Shown here: in pieces, positions 1 to 13,658 of the stretch
How the letters are laid out: every line of letters starts with the position of its first letter
Numbering within the stretch: the stretch's first letter is position 1
Source: Nemopilema nomurai
Taxonomy: Eukaryota; Cnidaria; Scyphozoa; Rhizostomeae; Rhizostomatidae
Length of the DNA: 64,000 bases
Direction of reading: 5' to 3'
Assembly: GCA_003864495.1 (NCBI GenBank)
Contig: ML133471.1
Location: 406,001 to 470,000 of the forward strand
Made by a program: the position numbers and the translations under genes
The notes under the pieces: generated by a model
Told to the model about the DNA's origin: nothing
What the model saw: only the letters and a program-made list of their open reading frames with translations
Database searches by the model: none

Positions 1-2373
1 CTTCGAAATGCGGTTACGCCCACTTTTTCTGAAATCCCTCCATATATCACATGGTATACGGCAAACTGAGCTGAGCACAGGAGCCCTGTGCTTCCTCAAA
101 AAGCGTCAAACATCTGCTATTTGCTTTGGTAACCGAACAGGCCAACTCGCGCAAAGAAACGCAGAGTCTGTTTGCTCTTTCTTAAATGGTCATGATGCAA
201 TTTTCGTTATACTTTGGGTCGTAATCTTAACTTGGCGCATTTTGGAACGATGCTAAATCACTTATTCCGTGACTCAATGTGGGGGGGGCTATGCACCTCT
301 GTAATTATGCCCCCTTTTTAAAATACATTTGTGATTACCAATTTCCGAAAATTTAAGCTTCACTATGAACAACAATCTTTGTTTCATATCTGATGAGACA
401 GAGTTGTGTACACCGTTAAATTAAATGGAGTGGTTTTATGCAGGAGAACACCGATTGGTGGCCTCGTATGATTGCATTGCACGTGACACTCCAAGTAGCA
501 GCATCGAAATGTCCTGTTTTGCAGACATTTTCTGGCAGCAAGCACTTTGCAAACTTTTGCTCCCACATCAACCCCGCAAAAGGGGACTGGCTTCTATTAC
601 AAGAAGTTGATTTGTTATAAGTTGCGACATGTGTAGATAGGTTATTTATTAGATCAGATTGTGCATCGAAGTGTTTGTCATTCTGTTATAGCAAAACCAG
701 CCCTCAACACCATTGCTATAGTAGCTCATTTCGCAAATCATGTTACAATTGTTTGAAGCGCCATCTCTTCAGAATCAAGATTTTTCTAATCTGTTCTGAG
801 ATCTAGTTTCGAAACATGCTGAATGTTTGAACTCCTGATTAATCGAAAGTAAATAGCCCGAAGCCCCAAACATTATGGATAATAATTTACTATCTGGCGT
901 GGCTATCTGTGAAAGAATAATGACCATCTTTAATCCTTTCACGCTGGGTGACACAAATGACAGAATTGACGAGTCAGCAGAAACAGGCTGGAGATGGAAT
1001 GGCGAACAGAAAACCAGCTTCTACAGACCTGAAGAAGGAACATATGTTCATTAGAATTTTTGCGCTCATCAAACCAAGCATGGTCATTTCAAGGAAATAC
1101 ACATCGCATATTATATATCATACACATGTCTCATATATTGTAAATATATAATCAGATGACAAATGGACAGGAGAAGAATTCTTCTTGTACATACAAGAGA
1201 TATCGAACAAGGTCAAACGATTAATTTGTAAGTACAAATGATTAATTAAGTCCTTTCTTGCATTGATTGAAACAAATTGTTATAATCACACGTGAATTCA
1301 GAGAGTTATTTGTATTCCATTTACCTTGATAATGTGTTTCCAGATTTGTCGTCAACAGTGAGACATAAAGGAATTCTCTTAGGAAAGACCCAGCCTTCGT
1401 CTACAGACGCGGAGCACGACATTCCCACCAAAAGCACATCTAGCCGCATACATGGCATCGCATACGAACGACCGAGCATCTCCAGCCATCGTGTGCACAC
1501 AAGCAGAGTGCTAAGTAACATATGCAGAAAGCCTGGCTCGCCTATTCTCGCGTAATACCAGACTGCTTCAGGGTGAGTGATCATCGCCGATTATACGAAG
1601 AATCCCATTACCATTTCCACATTGCACAGGTGCTGAGTAAGATGTCCTGTCCCGCACTGCTATTTTCCCAGGCACTGTGGGAAAATCGGTTGAGCCACAG
1701 AGCTTTTTATTGCAAAAGTTTTTCGAATCCGAACTTGATCACTGTCGAAGGTGTCGCAAATAGCACTCGGCCGCATTATCGCCAATTCGCACTTGACAGA
1801 TCATTCGCTCTTAAATGGCCATGTTCGTAATGAATCTGTACTTTCTTTTTGTTGACAAGGGCACGTGTGCCCCCCACCTGTTCCGAACTTCGCTCGCCAC
1901 GCTTCCTATTGACAAAGTACACGCGTCGCGTTCATGCGCTCGCGGTTCCCTCCTTTATACGGCTTTAAGCTCTCTAGAGATAAAGCCCTGCTCTTTGCTC
2001 ACTTCTCTCAGCGAACAAAAGGCAATCAAGCATATGAAAACAGCCATTCAATCTTGGCATTTTCTCGGAATACCGGCGAGGGACGAGTATACGGCTCATT
2101 CAAACACCTGCTCGGTCCTCATCAGTAAGCGTTTTGATTGGTCGCATCGCAACAGAGCGAGTGTTTTCACTGGTCGGTAATTCTCGCCTCGGCGTTATCA
2201 TTATTTTAACAAAGCAGCAAATTATTCGATACAGGCACCTCAGAGTCAGCTGTGTGTGATGTCATTTGAGGTTCAGACGTGGGTTATAATAGCAAAGGAA
2301 TGTAGCGCTCATGCGGAAGAACACTATCGCAGACACTGGAAGCTCAACATGAGATATACAATGCTTCTTTAAC
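1..2373. other. Intergenic, no gene seen
   Basis: No open frame here has splice signals or a recognisable domain on either strand. A G7 homopolymer lies near 281. A short inverted repeat, TTTTCCCA with TGGGAAAA, lies at about 1663-1685. A TATA-like TTATAAT at about 2284 lies some 90 bp before the start codon of the next gene and could be part of its promoter, but a motif this short is weak evidence. Confidence 0.5.
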
Positions 2374-3352
2374 ATGAAAACCCTAGCAATTACCCAGGTG
2401 ATTTTATTGGCAAGCATCGTGGTGGGAACGTACGGTAAGTTGTAAATCGAGTTTTAATTGAGTAGGGTGACATGCAGGACATCTCTACGAACATGATGAC
2501 ATTTGGATTTAAAATGCAATGGTACAAGGAAGTATGAAGAATGGAAGGCCATACGCAGTGAAGATTTACGCTCCTTGCTATCACGTGGAATTTATCAGAT
2601 TCGAGCCACTGTTAAAATCAAATTAGCGATATTAGGCATGACAGCTATTGAAGCTCTAAAGGCTTTTAATAGTCCTTTGGAATGGAAGATCTGGTATCAT
2701 GCACAGTTTGAAGATAAAGAGACGATAAACCGTTTTGCCAAAACAGCATGATAAAGCCGAGGGACAACGCGCATTTCAATCGTTAAAATTCATATAGTTG
2801 CAGCGCCAATGCAACCTGCAAGCATTTCTAAACTTTCCCTTGAATGACTGCTGGTTGGAAAGTAAAGGCTATGATAACTGCAAAAGACACTGCAGACATT
2901 TCGATACAAAGAGCAATGGGGCCAGCATAGCTCCCTTTCGCAATGCAGCGTTCATCTGCTCTTTGAACAAATCTTCTTTTAAGCCAGCCATTTACCAACA
3001 AATTAAAACACATACTGAAGGAAATATTTTGTTTTCAGCGTTTTTTGATGAGTTTCTGTCAATTGAACTTGACAAATGCAAACCACGGCTGAGACCAAAA
3101 GTTTGGCACAGGTTTTGCCGCGATGCCAGGAAGTGTGAAAACGACAAGTTCTGTCGAAAAGGAGAAAGGTGTTTGTGCGACGAAGACTGTGGACAAGTTT
3201 GCAAGGATGTTGGTAAGTCAATGCGATTGTCTTAGCTGAATAGTACAAGAATAGGCTATAGCAGGTCTGTGTGTTTTAGACCGCGCTTTGCATGGTTGTT
3301 TGTATGACTTTAACATCTTGTTTCAGAAGGACTTGCTGAATTAGTACAGTAG
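2374..3352 (+). CDS. Small secreted WAP-like cysteine-rich protein
   Basis: Three exons are modelled: 2374-2434, 3039-3212 and 3327-3352. Exon 1 encodes a clear signal peptide (MKTLAITQVILLASIVVGTY) and ends in G|GTAAGT, phase 1. Exon 2 follows TTTTCAG, is phase 1-1, and carries eight cysteines spaced C-x12-C-x5-C-x5-C-x5-C-x-C-x3-C-x3-C. The segment CENDKFCRKGERCLCDEDC resembles a WAP four-disulfide core, except that the usual adjacent CC is C-L-C. The last exon, after TTGTTTCAG, adds a short tail (EGLAELVQ) and a stop. The product is about 85 residues and should be secreted. WAP-type domains occur in protease inhibitors, antimicrobial peptides and extracellular-matrix proteins; nothing here chooses between these. 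The terminal exon is the weakest part. Because exon 2 is a symmetric 1-1 module, it could instead splice to an exon farther downstream, including phase-1 Notch exon 2. Confidence 0.6.
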
Positions 3353-6300
3353 GTTGGTGACAAATCTTCTCCTGCGTTAACGTGTTTCCGACTGTCTGCA
3401 AACCGAGCCTTGAGGCAAGGTTTGGACACTTAAACAAGATCACCACCAGCATGGAGCCAGATCTTGGCGCCATTTATAAGTATGTTCTATAATTGCAGAA
3501 GTTACTGGTGCAGCCTTGTGCACTAGAATAGTTTGTTTAAGTAGGCGGGCGTGAAGGACTTGTTGAGAAATACCGGACAGGTTCTAGGTTCATTATGACA
3601 GCAAGACTCAATGATATGAAGTTTTCTTGTATCGAAATTGAAAATGGCGCTCTTTTTAAGTTAATGGCAGCCCAGCGCGAGCCAACTAACCTAATCCAAT
3701 TAACTGACTTGAAACGCAAATCAGGTTGTTGAATGACTTCTTTTATCACTGCCTTGACTCGATTATCTTACCTTGAAGATAGTGAGCAGATCTTTTTGTT
3801 AAAAGTTATATATAAAAAGAGCACAAGCTTTTCATAAAACAATTTGTGTATTGTTACTAAAAACGCCATTGAAAAGTTAATGAAGGACATGGTTTCCGAC
3901 ACAAAATGTCCTTTTGCAAAGACAAAAATGCCCAAAGGACATTAATCTTCATTTTTGTTGTGGTTGTCTTAAGATTGGAGGATTGTTATCAAAGTGGGTC
4001 GAGTGATGAGCTCCTCGCCTCGAAACTAACCGTGTATGAGAAAGAGTTCTTGGGCTCTCGCTGTTCTTTGCAGAGGTATGGTTTATTTCCGGTCAAAAAT
4101 GTGAGTTTTGCTCAAGCCTGAACTTTGATTTCTGTCTTCTGGCAGCTTCTATTGAGTTGCATCACATAACATTGAAGTCTTGCTTGCTACTTTGTCTTTA
4201 TTCTGGAATTGTTGAGAGTGAGCCCTTGCCTAACGCCGAAAGTTTGGACTTACAGATGATGCGTCTACATAGAACATGTATATATACAACGTACAATAGC
4301 ATCCGATTCTAGTCTGAGGGATTCTGCTTGAGATTTCCTTCGAATGGAAGGCATTCCATGCTCAAGACAGATTGTATCCATCAATTTCTTGCTAATACCG
4401 GAAATGAACCTTCTTCTTCTCTAATCGCTCCTTCTTCCTTTCCACCTCCTCCACTGCTGCCATTGCAGGCCCTGGGCGATTCAGGCTGCAAACCAAGCCG
4501 AAAAGTTTGCCTGTCAATTTTGCTTGCCTGTTCATAATGAAGTAGTTCTGTATGTCTCGTCTATCTTCCACTTTTCTACAGCAGACAATCATCTATTACA
4601 CGCCAGAATATATACCTCCTGAGGCTTTCTCATCCTCAGAAAAGCAACACATTCCAGTTAGGCAATTCGCTAGAGCACTCTGTTCATGTTAAAAAATCAA
4701 CCAATAATGTGAAAAAGAAAGCCTTAGAATGAGTAGACAAACACACGACATCTGGTATATGTGTCAAATACATGCTCTTTAATCTTTGCAATATGGATTT
4801 ATATACTTACAAACCGTAAATCTCAAGATCAATTTCGAGAGGGGAGGGAGGGTGATAGAGGGAAGATTGGTATGATACTGAGAATGGAAAGTTTCTCTTT
4901 ATTATTATATTGTCCCTATCAATGGTTATACCAAATCCTGCTGTTGCTAAAAGCTGGATAAAATGCCCAGCCTGTTCAATGTATGACGCTGCGCAATGAA
5001 GCACCCAAGTCTGTGTACGAACAGATGACACGAGGTCACCCCTCTCCAAAGACTGCGCTTCAGGCTAGCTAGAACAAAATAAACAACTCAATCGGCCATC
5101 AGCTACAAATCTGCAAGGGCTGCTTGTTGTGACACGGCTGGCTTCTTCTATCACCCCACTTTCGCAGCTGCTGGATGTAAATATGCCGTGTTTGATAACG
5201 ATGGTAGGACGGGTCATCAATATTTAACGCGTGCGAATGTGTATTTTGAACTCGACTGTAAGCTTGCCTGAGCCAGAGAGTCGTCTGAGTGTTTTAGGAT
5301 AATTTGCAGAGCAAGAACAAACGAGTAAAGGGGGCTGGAAGTGTAGTTAGCATTTAGTAAATAGCATTTTGGAGCTTCCTTTTCTTTAAACGTCAATATT
5401 TCAACTTGATGTTTTTGAAAGGAAAGCTCAATTTTTTCAAATTTAGTTTACAGTTCTTGTTTGACAAAATGTCCCCAACAAGTTACTAAAATTTTCAGAG
5501 AGATGCACGCCTTCGTTGCATATTGATTTTGCGGTAAGGACACCACAGTATCTTAATAATATGCCGATAAAGGGACGTTACTCAAAGATTATCGTATCTA
5601 CAACCCAAGCTGCCTGTCGGTTGTGATGTTAGGAACTGTTGGTTGTGAATTCTGCTTGCTATTACTCGACTGCATGCCTTCTGTGTTAAATTTCTTAAAG
5701 TGATTCTTAAAGTGAAAGATCTTTTCCCGCCTTTCGATACAAACTCCCATGTCAATGACTTGTATATACAACCTGCGGATGTGACCACAAATCACTTGCT
5801 CAGATTTTCCCACAGTTGCGATACTTAGCCAGTTCCATTCGCCATTAGCATTCGGATATACAGTGCTTACAACGGCCTAAATGAGGTTTTAAACACACAT
5901 CACGATAAGAGTAATAGCACGTTGTCTATAGCCGGCTTTCCAGCCTATCACAAACACATTGTTTGAAAAAGAGTATTAGGCGAAGCTGGATGCAGCTGAT
6001 CTCGTTCTGAATAGATATTTCTATTGGGTAATTATACGACGATAGAAACAAAGAGGTTGTGAAATGTTTTTAGACCGAAGATATAATTTGTTAGCCTCGT
6101 GTCTGCTGTTATCGCTCGTTTGAGTTGCCATTATCACCTTGAGATTGCGATAAAGGTGACGTCCAATGAAATCTTTTGAATTATCAGCATGTGATCAGAA
6201 GTCGGCAAGGAGATTCGTTTATCTTTGCTCTAAGCAAACGCGCCAACGATTTACACGATAACTCAGAATGGGAGGGACCATTTTCAATACGCTTGACCAA

Positions 6301-9300
6301 ATCCTGTCAGCTTTCAAGTGACATTTTGCTTGACCTTATCGAAACTAAGGCTATTACAGCTCTGTTTATGCTCAAAATTCGCTAGTCAGTTAGTGGTAAC
6401 AGCATTCATGAAAGAGGTGAAACAAGGAGAAATCGACTTCATGAACTCCATGAAGCGATGCTAATGTCCCCTTGAGGTCTTCCATTTATTTTTGAATTCA
6501 TAGGAACACAAGTTCCTCAAAAGCAAAGCATTGGCTCCATTTTATAACATTTGTACGTCACGTGGTTCAGATTGTTTTCCAAGTGAAAGCAGAAAACCAG
6601 GTAGGGGCCAAACGCTCTCTGCGTTGCTTTACAAAATACGGGTCCAATACAACGTTTTTGCATTCAAATTTCATTTTTAGTTTTGTCATTGCGACTAAAT
6701 AAACTAAGACTGCTACCTTGATTAATATAGATCCATGGCCAAAAGGCCCCTGTTAAACTGGATATGTTTCTTAAACATGAGAGGCACTGAAGGCCCGTCA
6801 CTATTACGTAACACTTTTGCAGTTAGGCACTGGGATATTGCTGAGGGACTTAAAGCAAGGATTGGCTACAAAAATGCCTATATTGGTAGTTGGGTATCAC
6901 TGGTGCTCAGACAATACTTGTAGTATATATAAGCATGGTGATGCTGTTATCAGTAGACGTCAAAAGCCATCTCTGGCGCAGCGCTCTTCTCAGGCGGCGC
7001 CCAGTAACGTCCCCGAATGAGTGATGAACTTTTGACTCAGGAGCTGGTAAACGCAGCTTTGGTTTACAAACGCAATCGCCAGCAATAATTACTCTTTGAG
7101 ACGGAGCTGGTGGAAGGATTCAACACGTGGTTGGCATACACGATAATCTAAATGTGAAAGATAATTCGGAAGTATACACTACTGTGCGATTGAGGTGGAC
7201 GCATTCACTTCTCAATAAATAATCGCAGACTGATCGCTCATTGTTCTACAGACACATGAGAATATTGTGAGATGCTAAATATTTTATACAGGAACACGTG
7301 AAACATATCTAATTGATCACTCTCTTTGTCAAAATTCATTATTCTTTCAAAAATTGACAGATAATCTTGGTAATTAGGGACAGTTAAAAACGTTGAAGGA
7401 ACTTCTTGTTCTGGTACGGTGGGAAGCAAATTTATGTGCCAAGAATACTGTACCAGGGCTTATTAAGAAATCCTCCATGCATGAAAATATTCATATAAGC
7501 TCCTGCACTGCTTCGATAGTAAGCACTAAAGAAACAGCTAAATCCACACACAGCTTTGAAGTCTACGAAAATTAGCCCTTTGTGATTAAAGATTGCATAG
7601 CAGTTATCAATGTAAAGTTATCAACTTCGGACACAACACTAGAGAACTATAAAAGCATGAAATTTGAGCATGTCACAGCTGTGCTAAGTTTTCTAGGATG
7701 ATTCAAATCGATAGTCGGCACAGAAAACACAAGTTTTCAGTTGGCTAACAACTTTTGATAATTTTGCGAAATCAAATATGCACGAGCTGCACCTGTTCTT
7801 GCCAAACTGCCCGCAGCCACTCGACCCTGCATGCGTGCCTGTTTGCTTACGTACATGTCGAATTGATTTGATGCTCAAACTGCCATTCACCTCTATAGTC
7901 CCAGTATGCAACGCATTGCCACTGATTTGCACATCCACCAGCTGGCCATTCATCTGTTGATGACGTAACTCTGAATCCAAGCTTGATTTCATTACATATC
8001 GATCAATTCAAACAAATTAAGTTCCCAAGGAATGAAAATTGCCATGTCAGAAAGAGATAATCCTCAATTGCAGCGGCTGCAAGTACGAAAAGATGCGAGC
8101 ATCAATTGCACGGCTTCGGGAGTTCGTCTTCTGTCGTTTTCCGTCTGTTGCTCAATAGGAAAAGAGCAACGCTGATCTGATACTTCTAATTGACTAGGCT
8201 TGATGAATTGATTCTTTAGGATATTTCAGGGTGTGGCATTAATTGAAATTCATCTAGATGCTTGGTGCAGAGGGCTACATGTTGCCGATTGGATTTCGGT
8301 GTACAAAAGAACGCCTGCGTTTTTCGAAAGAGAGGCTCAAAGAAGAGGGGATGATAGCTTTGACGAAGCTAAAGAAGAAAGGGTCATAATTTGACAAATG
8401 TCTGAGTCCACTTCATCCTATTATACCGGGAATCGTAGAGGCACCATGAACACAGATGAAATGTCTGCATTAAAGAGTGTGTCATTGGCATGTCATACTC
8501 ATTATTCGACTTGAAATGAACTCTGTCCACTGCCTTTGTAGCTGCCTAATTCCATTTCGAATGCACTTGTTTCAGTCTGCTGCTGTCGAACACGCGTTCG
8601 GCAATCTGGTGTGATACGCATCCTTAGATAAGTCGCCTCAAGCTACCAAGGTGCGTCGCAGCTGACAGGCTCACTAAAGGCTAAGTATGTTATCGGCAGA
8701 TGAACTTTGTTTTCGATTCCAGAGGATTATCGCTCCATTCAAAAGCATAGGTCAGGCCTCGTATTGCTGCCCAAAAAGTCGTCAACTACATCACAGCACG
8801 CGATTCTGCGCAGCACCCGATTTAAGTGCAATTCTATTTTAATCCCGCCAAGACTCACGTGTTATCCTTCACAGCGTCCCCTTCCTATCCTCCTACACAT
8901 TACGTGGAGGGAGGGAAGTGAGAGGCGAGCCATGTTCTTGCCCAGGCCTCTTGTCAAACACCGCATGTCCGGTCAGCCCTTCGCTTTACTAGTAGATTCC
9001 CGCTAAAATAGGCTGGCCAGGCAACTTGCTTCTGGCACCTCACACCACGGCTGAAAATAAAACATAAATGCATAAAAATGGAACAATAACAGGAATGTGT
9101 GGCTAGACTTCCAATTGCAAATGCCTTTGATAAAACTAACGTCCAAAGTTTAATAAAGTGCATATCTGTTCGCTACGATAACGCAAACAGTTATTCATTG
9201 CATAAAATTGTTATTGCTACTTTTCACTGTGAGGTGTTCTTAGTGTCCCTTTACAAGATTTATTCGACGAACCTTTCAAATATCATCCAGCATGTTATCA

Positions 9301-10632
9301 TGCTAAAAGCCCATTCAATACTTATCAAACATTTCTTGTTTACGTCAACCCATTGCGATGCTGGAAGGTGTTCAAGTAAACGGTTCTAAGCTTACGTCAT
9401 TCCTATAGCTAGCAGTTGCTCGTCTTATATGCTGACTTTTCTTTTCTTTGAAACCTTTGCACATATGTTGCACTGATAACACGAGAGAGCTTCCGAATAT
9501 CTTCACATGTTTGAAAAGCCAAATCCCTTCTAATCATAATAATGCCTATTTGTGGCTATAAGTAGAATTTCCAGGTCCGCGTTTATAAAATAATAATAGA
9601 ATCGATCAATCATTGCACCAGCTGACTCTTAAAGGATGGCCAAGATTAAAAGAATATTGCATCCCAGAGGAGTGGATTTCGATAGAAAAGGCATACAATT
9701 CGAGTCATTTTTATCTACTAATTCTTATCGGGTTCTTCAAAACATCTTTACGATACAAAATAAAAGGACTTTTCATGCGATCGGAAACTTTCTAATCGAC
9801 CGTTGTTATAGAAATGTCAGAAAAACAAGTTACTAGATTTCATCCATGTTGTGAGAGCGGGAAAAAGTAATAAGGCTCAATTATGCACTTTTTTAAAACT
9901 CTAAACGTTATGTAAAAATTTCGAAATTCCACAACTGATAGAAAACAATCTTGTTGACCTATCACTCTACGTAGCCTTTCGATGGCCTAATATTATCCAT
10001 GCCTAAAATTTCGAGCATGTGATATCGAGACGCGAAGAAGTGAAACATTGTCTATTGAGGAGATGTGCGATTGATCGATAGGCACGTTTCTTGCGTTTGG
10101 TGGTTATCTAAAGACCGTTAATTGGAGGTGTGCCAGTGCTCATCTCAACCTTGCTTGCATTACTAGAAAGTGATTCAAAACGAGAATGCATGCAGGAAGT
10201 GTCTTGCAGTTGAACAGTAATGATACGGTATTAACCGTGACTTTGCGCTAATTAAGTTTGTCTCGAGGATTCATCAGCCAGCCGTTCACGAACAAGATGA
10301 TAAATCATCTTAGCAAAACAGGATAATTACCATTCTGAATTGTGTTCTGCTAGCAAGCACGGGATCTTCGGACGCTCGAACTGGCAAGGAGCCTTCATTC
10401 ACCAATATGTCGTCATAAGACATCGCTAGTCATCATTAGGAACCATTCCTCTACAATGAAATATTGGCCTCTTGTGTATTCAAGCTTATAATCGTTTACC
10501 GTCATTATTGCTTATCGCAAATTAATTTCATGTGTAAAGTCTTTAGAGTTGACAATTTATGACTTGGAGAGTCATATCCACACGAATAAATAGCTAATCC
10601 AATCGATCTATTTGGTTGACTCTAATTTCTTG
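3353..10632. other. Intergenic, no gene supported
   Basis: About 7.3 kb without a supportable exon. Open frames are short, lack splice signals and show no domain. The 99-residue minus-strand frame at 7693-7992 is the longest, and I could not recognise it. Neither the downstream gene's transcription start nor any enhancer can be placed from sequence alone. Confidence 0.45.
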
Positions 10633-10897
10633 CTTTTAAAGTAAATCAACGGACATAAAGCGCCCGATTTAAAATTACACTGCAATTCAATACAATTCAG
10701 GCGTGCGGATTGATTGTGAAGTCAAAGTGATCACATGGGGCCGCATCGTCTCTTATCACACCCCACGCAGCGATATATGAAGTGATCACATGAACTCTGC
10801 TGTTCTCAACCTTGATTGGATGGCTAAGAGTGTCTATTTTTAGGTGGCCCAGTCCCCTGAGCTAAGCTGGATTTTAACTCCGTTGATTTACTTTAAG
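10633..10897. mobile_element. Small inverted-repeat (MITE-like) element
   Basis: The left arm at 10633-10653 reads CTTTTAAAGTAAATCAACGGA. Its inverted partner at 10879-10897 reads TCCGTTGATTTACTTTAAG. The arms are about 265 bp apart and match nearly perfectly over 19 bp. Outside them, TTTCTTGC on the left and GTAAGAAA on the right are loosely complementary, so the true ends may lie slightly farther out. No coding capacity is present. This structure is typical of a miniature inverted-repeat element; I could not define a target-site duplication, so the superfamily is open. Confidence 0.5.
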
Positions 10898-12579
10898 CTA
10901 CCAGTAAGAAAGGGCAGCCCTACGAAAGAGCTCTTCCCACGAAGGAGCTCTTCCTTCCTTCCATAGCATGCTCATTACGACAATCTATAGCAGTATGAAA
11001 ACCTTTTCACGACAAGGTGGATTTCACCACTATTGCCTAATTAGCATTGACTCACTCTGTTCCTACTCATAAGCTAGATTTGAATGCTTTTGGGACTTTC
11101 AAACTTAGAGCACATTTTATCGACATAATGGGAGATTTGGATAAGGCTACAAGCGTGCACAGTGAGATTGGAAAATTTCCCGTTGCTGTTGCTGTGACGG
11201 CTTTCAATTCGTGGTGCTAGGAATGAGAAAATTCGGTCCGTTGTAATTTCTACAGCATTATGCGCAAGGTGGTAGAAAATACCCACCTGTCAAAAAGAGG
11301 CTTAAATTGCAAAGTGTTAATGCGAAGATCGCCAAATGGCATGGTTACGTAACCACGTCAAAATCAAGAAAGGTGTTTCGCATTCTGAAGCATGAAAGAT
11401 TACCAGTACATTCATCATGCACCAGTCCTCGCAGCTTCTCATTCTAATTTTACAAGAGGCATAAGGTTTTTCTGGGAAACGATAGGTACTGAAAAATCCA
11501 AGCCAAGGTACTGAAAAATCCCATGGAGATTCTATATCCACCATAACCACTACTATAAGCCATACTGGTACATGCCCAAGAAAAGAATTTATGGGAGCGT
11601 TCGTCACTCATCCTAACTGTAGGCTATTGGCATTCGGCCAGGATGCTGCGTTTCTTTGCCCTCTTGGTAAATTAAATTCCAACTCTGCCAATTCTCCAAG
11701 TTGAATCGATAGTGCCTCTCGTCGGAAATTTTAGCTTAAATTGGATTTGTATGCCCTTTTAAAACCGGTATTCCGTCCCTTCAGCAGACCGACCACAATT
11801 TTGATAAAATCAGTTAATACGCTCAGAAGACAAGTACATGAATATTATCTACAGCTCTGGCTAGAGCAAGATAGGAACATAATGTTCCGGACTCTGATTT
11901 AGATTTTGCCGTTAGAGAAATTGATCCCTCGATTCTCGGTTTGGAGTTTGATTCTTAATGGACAGCTTAAAAATCTTGATGTCTCATTAAATAATAAGAA
12001 AAGGCTCTTTTTTGGAGCAGTTTAAGTTACTAAGTTTCAGTTAAATGTTTTGTTCCCCTCTCTTAAGCTAAATATGTAAAAAAAATGGCTGATGTGTAGA
12101 GGGCATTGTTCTTGGGGTTGTCAGCGGCGATTCTTGCCCGAGAAAACTGAGGAGGGGGGTCATCACAGAAAACCCTGTGTGATAGTAGTATACGGACACA
12201 ATATACTTATAAAATAACGCCTTACTTCAAGGTGATATAATTTCTCTTGTTTAAAAATTGGAGTAAGAAATTAATGCATGGGGCAGTTTACAGAGAATGA
12301 CCGATCAACTCATACCAAACGCTACACACAAAACATATGTGTGGAAACAGGAACCAAAAAGGTTTTTAGAAACTGGGGGGCAAATGAAGGGGCCAATAAA
12401 ATTTTGGAGGGTTTCGAGGCCCCCCAGCCCCCCGTGAAGACCCCATTGGGGGTTTTTGAGGTAAAACAGCGCCATCTCCGCCTTCAGTGCTGCATGTGCC
12501 AAGTATTCTAGTAAAACTACCTGAAATTTGCATTCAAGCAAGTATCTATTGCGATTTACGCTATAGACAAATGTTTTTC

Positions 12580-12806
12580 ACGATTACTCTTTGATTAACG
12601 ATATCACGATCACCTTTTTCCACTGATTGAAGATACCGTTTTTTCTGATTAACAATGCCAAGATTACTGATTATTTACTGATTAGGGACATTACTATCAC
12701 CGATTACGTACTGATTAATGATACCATGGTTACTGATTACTTACTGATTAGCGATACAACATTTACGGACTCTTTATTCATTAAGGGTATAGCTATAACT
12801 TCTTAC
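12580..12806 (+). repeat. Degenerate 33-bp tandem repeat with open frame
   Basis: About six to seven diverged copies of a 33-bp unit are present, with the shared core TTACTGATTA and variants. In one frame the last four units read as an 11-residue repeat: ITDYLLIRDIT, ITDYVLINDTM, VTDYLLISDTT, FTDSLFIKGIA. The period being a multiple of three preserves the frame and may be coincidental. There is no associated exon signal, so I call it a minisatellite and not a gene. Confidence 0.65.
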
Positions 12807-13603
12807 CGGCATTCCATATTATTTTTCTTTGCACGAACCTTTCCTGTAAACCAGTAAGCTAGGAAATTATAATTACCGAAATTGCTAACACTTGAGAAAA
12901 TGCTTTGCAGAATTTTGTAGGAATATAATTTGATAAAGATAGAAAAAGCTGCTTCAATAAGCCCTTGCTTCATGGGAAAGTAACCGAAGTTATGATTACG
13001 ATTATGAAACACCACAACAAAGGGTATTTGTTTGTGTGTGCTGATTATATCTCTTATGTTATTTACGTTTAATTGAAAAATATAATAGAGAAGATCATAA
13101 CTGAAGGGAAGTAAAGCTTTATTTCAAATTCAAATCCACTTTCGCACGAATTTGACTCGCCATGAAACCTCCAGCAGAGGTAAACAATTTAAACTTTCTT
13201 CCCTATTATTGTATCGCCTATGAGAATGACTTGTATTGTCCGGAAATGGAAATCGTCAAGCGACGGGGGCCTACGGTCATTCTGAAGAAGTGTCGCAAAA
13301 GCTTTAAAAACTAGATAACATATGCTGAAGTACGAAGAGGAAATTTAGGGAAGAGATTTAAGTCGCAGTACTGTGAATATAAGTGAGGGATACATAAAGC
13401 GAGCTGGAGAACCGTATTTGTGTGCGACTGCCAGATCGACGACCCCCGTCTGAATGTAGCAATAACATTATCCATATATGATTTCGCTCCACTCTGGAGT
13501 TATCCAAGCATGCCAACTCCGATGGATGGAGATCAGTGGAATGTTGCCTTCCAAGCTGATTAATTACCTTGGCCGTCGAAATATACTATGAAAAAGGAAA
13601 GAT
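12807..13603. other. Notch upstream region
   Basis: This is the presumed promoter and 5' leader region of Notch. An upstream ATG at 13588 opens an out-of-frame ORF that overlaps the proposed Notch start and stops at 13653. No convincing TATA box was found. Confidence 0.35.
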
Positions 13604-13653
13604 ATGGATCGTACAGTGTGTTTTTTATGTTTGGGACTGCTGATTTTGGTTGA
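13588..13653 (+). promoter_or_regulatory. Overlapping upstream ORF at Notch start
   Basis: ATG at 13588 begins a 21-codon frame, different from that of Notch. It runs over the Notch start codon at 13604 and ends at TGA 13651-13653, still inside exon 1. If it is transcribed, it would reduce initiation at the Notch ATG. This depends on the true 5' end of the transcript, which is not visible here. Confidence 0.3.
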
Positions 13654-13658
13654 CTATG
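13604..13658 (+). CDS. Notch: Notch exon 1, signal peptide
   Basis: Encodes [18 protein letters not shown], a short N-region followed by a hydrophobic core, and ends phase 1 at TATG|GTAAGA. It joins exon 2 at 15503 to give ...DYASSTC. I chose this start because it is the only ATG in frame with the donor and because it gives a textbook signal sequence. The phase-1 end is shared by the signal-peptide exon of the WAP-like gene at 2374, so an alternative upstream first exon is not formally excluded. Confidence 0.75.

Noticed and set aside
7693..7992. 99-codon minus-strand frame
   Set aside because: No splice signals, domain or neighbouring exons; could be chance in this composition.
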